Positions 7,444-11,803 of a stretch of DNA of 11,803 nucleotides are shown piece by piece (the first letter of the stretch is position 1; every line of letters starts with the position of its first letter). The translations under genes and the position numbers were made by a program. The stretch covers positions 1 to 11,803 of the forward strand of contig CALAHA010000019.1 of the NCBI GenBank assembly GCA_937891565.1, read 5' to 3'. The notes beneath the pieces were generated by a model. That model worked only from the letters and a program-made list of their open reading frames with translations, made no database searches and was not told the DNA's origin. The DNA comes from an uncultured Ilumatobacter sp. (GTDB lineage Bacteria; Actinomycetota; Acidimicrobiia; Acidimicrobiales; Ilumatobacteraceae).

Positions 7444-7670
7444 TCCCGCAGTCTCACAACTGCCGAGCCGTTGCCCAACCCCAAGGGCGGGTTGCCGACC
7501 AAGAGCGCTCGCTCACCGCCAGTACCGCTCAGAACGTGAATCGCTCGGTCGTCGTCAGCAGGAGGCTCGCCGGAACGAATCTCATCAACGACTGAACGGC
7601 TACCGAATGATCGCCGGCTTGCTGCGGACCTTGGGTGATCAGCTGCGCATGCGTGCGCCGGACGGGTCAA
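7440..7670 (-). other. Possible small ORF upstream of the SEC-C gene (weak)
   Basis: A 76-codon frame begins 32 nt inside the end of the dehydrogenase gene and its TGA overlaps the ATG of the SEC-C gene in an ATGA arrangement, typical of translational coupling. The last third reads ERALLVGNPPLGLGNGSAVV, which has a vague resemblance to the NPP motif of N6-type methyltransferases but is far too short to be one. There is no Shine-Dalgarno and the codon third positions are not strongly GC-biased. The same 195 bp (7444-7638) otherwise holds a small dyad CAACCC-7 nt-GGGTTG (7476-7494) and GCAGT-6 nt-ACTGC (7448-7463), neither with a T-run. It could be a leader peptide, a decayed gene remnant, or noise. 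Confidence 0.15.
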
Positions 7671-10143
7671 AGGGCGCCTCAGTCAGGCGTGTCGCCGACC
7701 GCATCACGCCGACGACCTCGATCTCCCACGGCCCGTCACTGGTCGCGTGAACGGCAGGCACGTAGCCCATCGCTATCGACTTTTCGCTGTGGTGTGCGTA
7801 GCCGCCGGAAGTGACCCAACCAACCACGGTGTTGCCATCGGGACCGTTGTGCCAGATCGGTTCGTTGCCAATGCAGTCGGCTGCCTCATCGCCGGTTCCT
7901 GCGTCCATCTCGAACAGCACCAGCTTGCGCTTCGGCCCTGCCTGCTTGGCGGCTTCGGCAGCGTCACGGCCGACGAAGTCACCCTTGGCCTCATCGCTAA
8001 GGCGGACCATCCAGCCCATGTTCGCCTCGTACGGGTCATAGATCGGGCGGTACTCGGTGCCCCATGAACCCCACCCCTTATCGAGGCGCATCGAGTCGAG
8101 TGCACGCAGGCCAAACAGCCGCATGCCGTGCGGTCGACCGGCCTCGGAAAGCGTGTCGAACAGTTGCTGTTGGAAGCTCGCGGCACACCAGATCTCGTAG
8201 CCGAGGTCGCCGGTGAAGGTCACTCGCCCGACCATGCATGGGACGCTGCCGACCCAGGTCTGGCGGAAGTCGAGGAAGCCGAACTCGTCGTTGCCCACAT
8301 CGAAGTCGGTGAGCTCGTCGAGCACCACACGAGCGTTCGGACCAGCGATCGACAGCCCCGTGAGCTCGTTGCCGCACACCCGCAGGCTCACGTCGCCGCC
8401 TGCTGGTGATGCGACTCGGAGCTGCTCGCGGAACCAGCGCTCGTGATACTGCTGGGCTGCACCAGAGCCAAAGATCAAAAACCGTTCGTCGCCCAACGCA
8501 TCGGTCAGACACCCCACGGTGAAGTCGCCGATGATCTTGCCCTGGTGGTTGAGCATGGGCGTCAATGCCAGGCGGCTGGCTGGCGGAATATTGTTGGTGA
8601 GTAAGCCGTCGAGCCACGCACGAGCGCCGGCGCCGGTCACCTCGTACTTGGCATAGCCCGTTGTCTCGAACATGCCGACGCCGTTGCGTACAGCGGCCAC
8701 TTCGTCGGCCACTACGTCGAACGCGTTTGAACGTCGGAAGGTCACTGTTTCTTCTGCCTTGCCGTGGGTCTGGAACCACAGCGCTACTTCGAGGCCATAC
8801 GACGCGCCCCACACGGCGTTGTGCGAGTCGAGGCGGTCGTGGATTGGCGACTGCATGTGCTCGCGAGCATCAGGCAACTCCTCGTTTGGGAACGTGATTC
8901 TGAAACGCCGCCCGTAGTTCTCGCGCACCTTGGAGTTTGTGTAGCGCGGGGTCGCCCAGTCGCCGAAGCGGGCATTGTCCATGCCCCAGACGTCGAAGCC
9001 GGGGTCGCCCTCGGTCATCCAGTTCGCCATGCTCAGCCCGACGCCGCCGCCCTGGCTGAGCCCGGCCATCACGCCGCAGGCCAACCAGTGGCCGGGCTGG
9101 CCCTTGACCGGTCCGATCAGCGGGTTGCCGTCTGGGGCGAAAGTGAACGGCCCGTTGATCGTGTCTTTGATGCCGATCTCTTGGAAGATCGGGAAGTGGT
9201 TGAAGCCGACCTCGAGGTTCTCGCCGATTCGTTCCAAGTCGGGCGTCAGAAGCTGTGCGCCGAAATTCCAGTCGGTCTGATGTGGCGCCCAAGGCACGCC
9301 TTTGCGCTCGTAGGTGCCGAGCAGCAGTGAGTTGCCCTCTTCGCGCATGTAAATCTCGCCGCCGAGATCGACGACGTGGAAGCCGGGCATTTTCGATGAT
9401 TGTCGCCATTCCTCGAGCTGCGGTACCTCTTCGGTGATCAGGTACATGTGCTCCATGGCCAGGATCGGCAACTCGAGCCCAGTCATCCGACCGACCTCAC
9501 GCGCCCACAAGCCGCCCGCATTGACGAAATGCTCGCAGTTGATAATCCCGAGGTCTTGATTTTGACGCGTGTCGTGCACGTGCAGATCCCAGGTGCCGTC
9601 GGCGGCGCGCGTGATGTCGTGGACCCACACGTACTTGTTGATCTCAGCGCCGCGCTGCTGAGCGCACTCGGCGTAGGCGTGCGTGACGCCCGACGGGTCA
9701 ACGTGGCCTTCGTGCTTGTCGTACATCGCTCCGACGAAGTACTTCGGATCAAGGAACGGCACCAGCTCGTGGGCCTCCTTGGGCGACACCAGCTCGGTCT
9801 CCATGCCGAGGTACCGACCGCGGGCGTGGGCCATCCGTAGATAGTCCATCCGCTCGGGTGTGTCAGCAAGCTGCAGGCCACCAGTCATGTGAATGCCGCA
9901 GTCACGACCTGACTCGGCCTGGATCTTGTCGTACAGCTCGACGGTGTACCGCTGAAGCGCAGCGACGTTCGGGTCGCCGTTGAGGGTGTGCATGCCGCCC
10001 GCCGAGTGCCACGTGGATCCGTGAGTGAGCTCGCGACGCTCGACCATCATCACGTCGGTCCAGCCCGCCAGCGTCAGGTGATACAGCACCGACGCGCCCA
10101 CGACCCCGCCTCCGATTACCACTACCTGTGCCTGTGTCTTCAT
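7639..10143 (-). CDS. FAD-dependent dehydrogenase/GcvT fusion, dimethylglycine/sarcosine dehydrogenase family
   Basis: This 834-residue protein has the full two-part architecture of mitochondrial and bacterial dimethylglycine/sarcosine dehydrogenases. Residues 1-370 form a glycine-oxidase-type FAD domain, with GGGVVG (11-16), acidic Glu35, and LTHGSTWHSAGG (39-50). His46 aligns with the histidine that binds FAD covalently in this family. Residues about 375-435 are the linker (FAO_M) domain. Residues about 436-815 are GcvT-like folate-binding domains, with GKIIGDFTV (535-543), FTGDLGYEIW (643-652) and GLRALDSMRLDKG (678-690). The family oxidises an N-methyl group and transfers the one-carbon unit to tetrahydrofolate as methylene-THF. 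The exact amine (dimethylglycine, sarcosine or another N-methyl compound) cannot be read from the sequence. It is cytosolic. The start is supported by GGAAG 7 nt upstream. It follows the MttB-family gene by 56 bp and is probably co-transcribed, fitting stepwise demethylation of a quaternary or tertiary amine. Confidence 0.92.
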   Translation of the reverse strand: MKTQAQVVVIGGGVVGASVLYHLTLAGWTDVMMVERRELTHGSTWHSAGGMHTLNGDPNVAALQRYTVELYDKIQAESGRDCGIHMTGGLQLADTPERMDYLRMAHARGRYLGMETELVSPKEAHELVPFLDPKYFVGAMYDKHEGHVDPSGVTHAYAECAQQRGAEINKYVWVHDITRAADGTWDLHVHDTRQNQDLGIINCEHFVNAGGLWAREVGRMTGLELPILAMEHMYLITEEVPQLEEWRQSSKMPGFHVVDLGGEIYMREEGNSLLLGTYERKGVPWAPHQTDWNFGAQLLTPDLERIGENLEVGFNHFPIFQEIGIKDTINGPFTFAPDGNPLIGPVKGQPGHWLACGVMAGLSQGGGVGLSMANWMTEGDPGFDVWGMDNARFGDWATPRYTNSKVRENYGRRFRITFPNEELPDAREHMQSPIHDRLDSHNAVWGASYGLEVALWFQTHGKAEETVTFRRSNAFDVVADEVAAVRNGVGMFETTGYAKYEVTGAGARAWLDGLLTNNIPPASRLALTPMLNHQGKIIGDFTVGCLTDALGDERFLIFGSGAAQQYHERWFREQLRVASPAGGDVSLRVCGNELTGLSIAGPNARVVLDELTDFDVGNDEFGFLDFRQTWVGSVPCMVGRVTFTGDLGYEIWCAASFQQQLFDTLSEAGRPHGMRLFGLRALDSMRLDKGWGSWGTEYRPIYDPYEANMGWMVRLSDEAKGDFVGRDAAEAAKQAGPKRKLVLFEMDAGTGDEAADCIGNEPIWHNGPDGNTVVGWVTSGGYAHHSEKSIAMGYVPAVHATSDGPWEIEVVGVMRSATRLTEAPFDPSGARMRS

Positions 10144-10150
10144 GGTTCTG

Positions 10151-10155
10151 CTTCC
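10151..10155 (-). promoter_or_regulatory. Shine-Dalgarno of the dehydrogenase/GcvT gene
   Basis: The minus strand reads GGAAG, 7 nt before the ATG at 10143. It lies 14 bp downstream of the foot of the intercistronic palindrome, so the hairpin would leave this site exposed, consistent with independent translation of the second gene. Confidence 0.5.
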
Positions 10156-10169
10156 ACTTTCGATGGTGC

Positions 10170-10200
10170 GGACGAGTTGGTGCCTGGCACCAACTCGTCC
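10170..10200 (-). repeat. Perfect 15-1-15 palindrome between the MttB-like and dehydrogenase genes
   Basis: The arms are GGACGAGTTGGTGCC (10170-10184 on plus) and its exact complement (10186-10200), separated by one base. In the minus-strand transcript it would fold as a 14-bp stem with a three-base loop. Its first base is the last base of the upstream TAG stop. No U-run follows, so it is not a typical intrinsic terminator. It may instead be a terminator of the U-less type, a processing or stability hairpin that sets the ratio of the two proteins, or a copy of a dispersed palindromic repeat. A protein operator is less likely inside an operon. The arms are perfect, which argues for selection or recent insertion. 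Confidence 0.9.
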
Positions 10201-11729
10201 TAGAAATCAGTTTCGACGCCGCCTTCGTTGATTCGGCGGTCGACAAAATCGCGCAGTTCGGCGCGGATTGCGTCGTCCATCGGAGGCGGCTCGTACTGTT
10301 CGATGATCTCGCGGGCAAGCGCGTTGGCGCGGGCGCCGGCGTGGGGCGAACCGGCCTCGGTCCACGTTTCCCAGTTCCGCCAGTCGCTGACCATCGGGCC
10401 GTAGAACTCGGTCATGTAACGCGCCTGCGTGTGCGCTTCGCCGAAGAAGTGGCCGGCTGGGCCGACTCCTGCGATTGCATCGACTCCGAGCGCGTCGTCG
10501 CTCAGGTCGAGCGGCTTCAGGAACTGGCCGACCATGTGCAGCAGGTCGGCGTCGATGACCATCTTTTCGTAGCTCGCATGGAGGCCGCCCTCCATCCATC
10601 CGGCCCCGTGCATCACAAAGTTCGCGCCACCCATGATTGCACCCCAGAGTGCCCATGTTGTCTCGTACCCGGCCTGAGCGTCGACGGCGTTCGAGGCGCT
10701 CACTGCCGATGATCGGTACGGCAGGTTGTAACGGCGAGCCAACTGCCCGCCGACCAAGGCCGCCTTGGCATATTCGGGCGTACCGAACGCTGGCGCGCCC
10801 GAGCGCATGTCGACGTTCGAGGTGAACCCGCCGTACACCGCAGGCGCACCTTTGCGGACGACCTGCGTGAACACCAGCCCGGCCAGCGCTTCCGCGTTCT
10901 GCTGGACAAGTGCACCAGCCAGTGTGATCGGCGCCATTGCACCGGCCAACGTGAACGGCGTGATGATGATCACCTGATTACGTGCCGACATTTGGATGAT
11001 GCCTTCGAGCATCGGATGGTCGTACCGCAGTGGCGACGAGGCGTTGATGATCGACGAGAGGCTCGGCTCGCGCTCAAACGTCTCATGATCGACGCCGCGC
11101 GAGAGACGCGCCATCTCGATGCCGTCGAGGTTGCGCTGCTGGCCGAGTGAGTAGATGTGGAACGACTTGTCGGTGAGGGTGTGCGCGTCGTAGCCGGCTT
11201 CGAGGTGACGGATCGATGCGTGCAGGTCGACTGGCTCGACCGGATAGCCGGCGAACGTATGGACCGAGTTGAGCATCTGTCCAAGTTTGAGGAAGTCCTG
11301 ATAGCCGGCCCGGTCGCCCGTGCGCCGCTGCCCATCGAGACCGACGTAATTCGGCGCGCTCGCCACGGATGCAAAGGTGACCCAGTTGCCGCCGATCTGT
11401 AGGTTCCGGCCCGGCAACCGGCCGTGCAGCGTGAACTCGCTCGGGATGTGTGCGAGGTACTCGCCGATCATGTCGGCGTCCAGCCGCACGCGGTCGCCGT
11501 TGACACGCGCACCGGCTGCTGCCAGCATCGTGCGAGCCCCGGGGTGCAAAAAGTCGATGCCGATTTCGGCCAGCACCCGGAGCGAGGCCAGGTGAATGGC
11601 TTCGAGTTCGTCGTCGGACACCACCTGGGTTGGTGGCATTGTCATCCGAGGTTGGGCGAACGGCGGCTGATCATCGACGACCGAGCGCGTGCGCTTGGGC
11701 CCACGAGGCCTCCGCCGCTGACCATCCAT
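10200..11729 (-). CDS. MttB-family methyltransferase (trimethylamine/betaine type, non-pyrrolysine)
   Basis: Characterised members move a methyl group from a quaternary or tertiary amine (trimethylamine, glycine betaine, proline betaine, carnitine) to the cobalt of a small corrinoid protein. This copy is about 509 residues, normal for the family. Recognisable blocks, numbered from the ATG at 11729, are an Arg-rich N-terminus (RRRPRGPKRTR), DDELEAIHLASLRVLAEIGI (residues 39-58), a core with PFTLAGAMAPITLAG (258-272), AVDAQAGYE (348-356), MHGAGWMEGGL (373-383) and VGPAGHFFGEAHTQARY (422-438). The frame is continuous with no internal amber codon, so it is a non-pyrrolysine member like glycine-betaine methyltransferases, but the substrate is not certain. 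An in-frame ATG at 11777 would add 16 residues (MSRPCATRFC...). I prefer 11729 because a TACTTT -10 element sits 7 nt before it, the usual leaderless arrangement, and neither ATG has a Shine-Dalgarno. No corrinoid protein or corrinoid:THF methyltransferase gene is in view. Confidence 0.9.
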   Translation of the reverse strand: MDGQRRRPRGPKRTRSVVDDQPPFAQPRMTMPPTQVVSDDELEAIHLASLRVLAEIGIDFLHPGARTMLAAAGARVNGDRVRLDADMIGEYLAHIPSEFTLHGRLPGRNLQIGGNWVTFASVASAPNYVGLDGQRRTGDRAGYQDFLKLGQMLNSVHTFAGYPVEPVDLHASIRHLEAGYDAHTLTDKSFHIYSLGQQRNLDGIEMARLSRGVDHETFEREPSLSSIINASSPLRYDHPMLEGIIQMSARNQVIIITPFTLAGAMAPITLAGALVQQNAEALAGLVFTQVVRKGAPAVYGGFTSNVDMRSGAPAFGTPEYAKAALVGGQLARRYNLPYRSSAVSASNAVDAQAGYETTWALWGAIMGGANFVMHGAGWMEGGLHASYEKMVIDADLLHMVGQFLKPLDLSDDALGVDAIAGVGPAGHFFGEAHTQARYMTEFYGPMVSDWRNWETWTEAGSPHAGARANALAREIIEQYEPPPMDDAIRAELRDFVDRRINEGGVETDF

Positions 11730-11736
11730 GTGCCAG

Positions 11737-11742
11737 AAAGTA
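11737..11742 (-). promoter_or_regulatory. Candidate -10 element for a leaderless MttB-like transcript
   Basis: The minus strand reads TACTTT, matching TAnnnT, and is followed by exactly 7 nt and then the ATG at 11729. This spacing places the transcription start at the start codon, as in leaderless actinobacterial genes. No good -35 hexamer is seen at 16-18 nt upstream, which is common in this phylum. If correct, this is the promoter of the MttB-like/dehydrogenase operon and the ATG at 11777 is not used. The 26 bp beyond 11777 to the window edge show nothing else. Confidence 0.35.
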
Positions 11743-11803
11743 GTACGACAGAACCTTGTGGCACAGGGTCGAGACATGACAAGAATCGATGCCCCACTGT
11801 CAC

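Noticed and set aside
7476..7494. CAACCC-7 nt-GGGTTG hairpin as a terminator for the dehydrogenase gene
   Set aside because: The stem is only 6 bp, no T-run follows in either direction, and it lies within a possible coupled frame; too weak to annotate as a terminator.
6041..7750. 569-codon open frame on the plus strand
   Set aside because: It lies opposite the SEC-C gene, is rich in Ser, Ala, Arg and Thr, and has no motif; it is a GC-bias shadow of the real minus-strand gene.
10200..11729. Pyrrolysine-containing trimethylamine methyltransferase
   Set aside because: The frame has no internal TAG; the only TAG is the terminal stop after a full-length family domain.

Overview
The window is high-GC DNA (roughly 60-65 % by eye) packed with long genes that have short gaps. 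The protein families and the apparently leaderless start of one gene suggest an Actinomycetota, perhaps an Acidimicrobiia/Ilumatobacter-like marine or soil bacterium. That placement is inference; no taxonomic marker gene is present. Six genes are well supported. Five lie on the minus strand and one on the plus strand. No tRNA, rRNA, CRISPR array, insertion sequence or phage gene was seen.

Right part (about 7.6-11.8 kb, minus strand): an MttB-family (trimethylamine/betaine methyltransferase-like) protein that carries no pyrrolysine codon is followed by an 834-residue FAD dehydrogenase fused to a GcvT-like tetrahydrofolate domain (dimethylglycine/sarcosine dehydrogenase family). Together they look like a small operon for demethylating N-methylated amines or betaines and passing one-carbon units to corrinoid/THF carriers. 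The two genes are separated by 56 bp holding a perfect 15-1-15 palindrome that begins in the last base of the first gene's stop codon.

Middle (about 5.4-7.6 kb, minus strand): a 687-residue cytosolic protein of unknown function has a central SEC-C zinc motif and an LGLxx pentad repeat at its acidic C-terminus. A weak small ORF in front of it ends in an ATGA overlap with its start. It converges, with an 11-bp gap, on a plus-strand 461-residue two-dinucleotide-fold flavoprotein (3983-5368).

Left part (1-3.7 kb, minus strand): a single 870-residue polypeptide joins a Baeyer-Villiger monooxygenase to an HSL-type alpha/beta-hydrolase. It is followed 22 bp later by a GH1-like glycoside hydrolase that runs off the left edge. 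The logic is a catabolic module: a glycosidase frees an aglycone, the monooxygenase turns a ketone into an ester or lactone, and the fused esterase cleaves it. The plus-strand flavoprotein is divergent from this pair across a 245-bp regulatory gap and may belong to the same pathway.

The strongest points for follow-up are the monooxygenase-esterase fusion, whose monooxygenase lacks the fingerprint histidine (Ser instead), the MttB/GcvT-dehydrogenase pair without a visible corrinoid protein, and the intercistronic palindrome.
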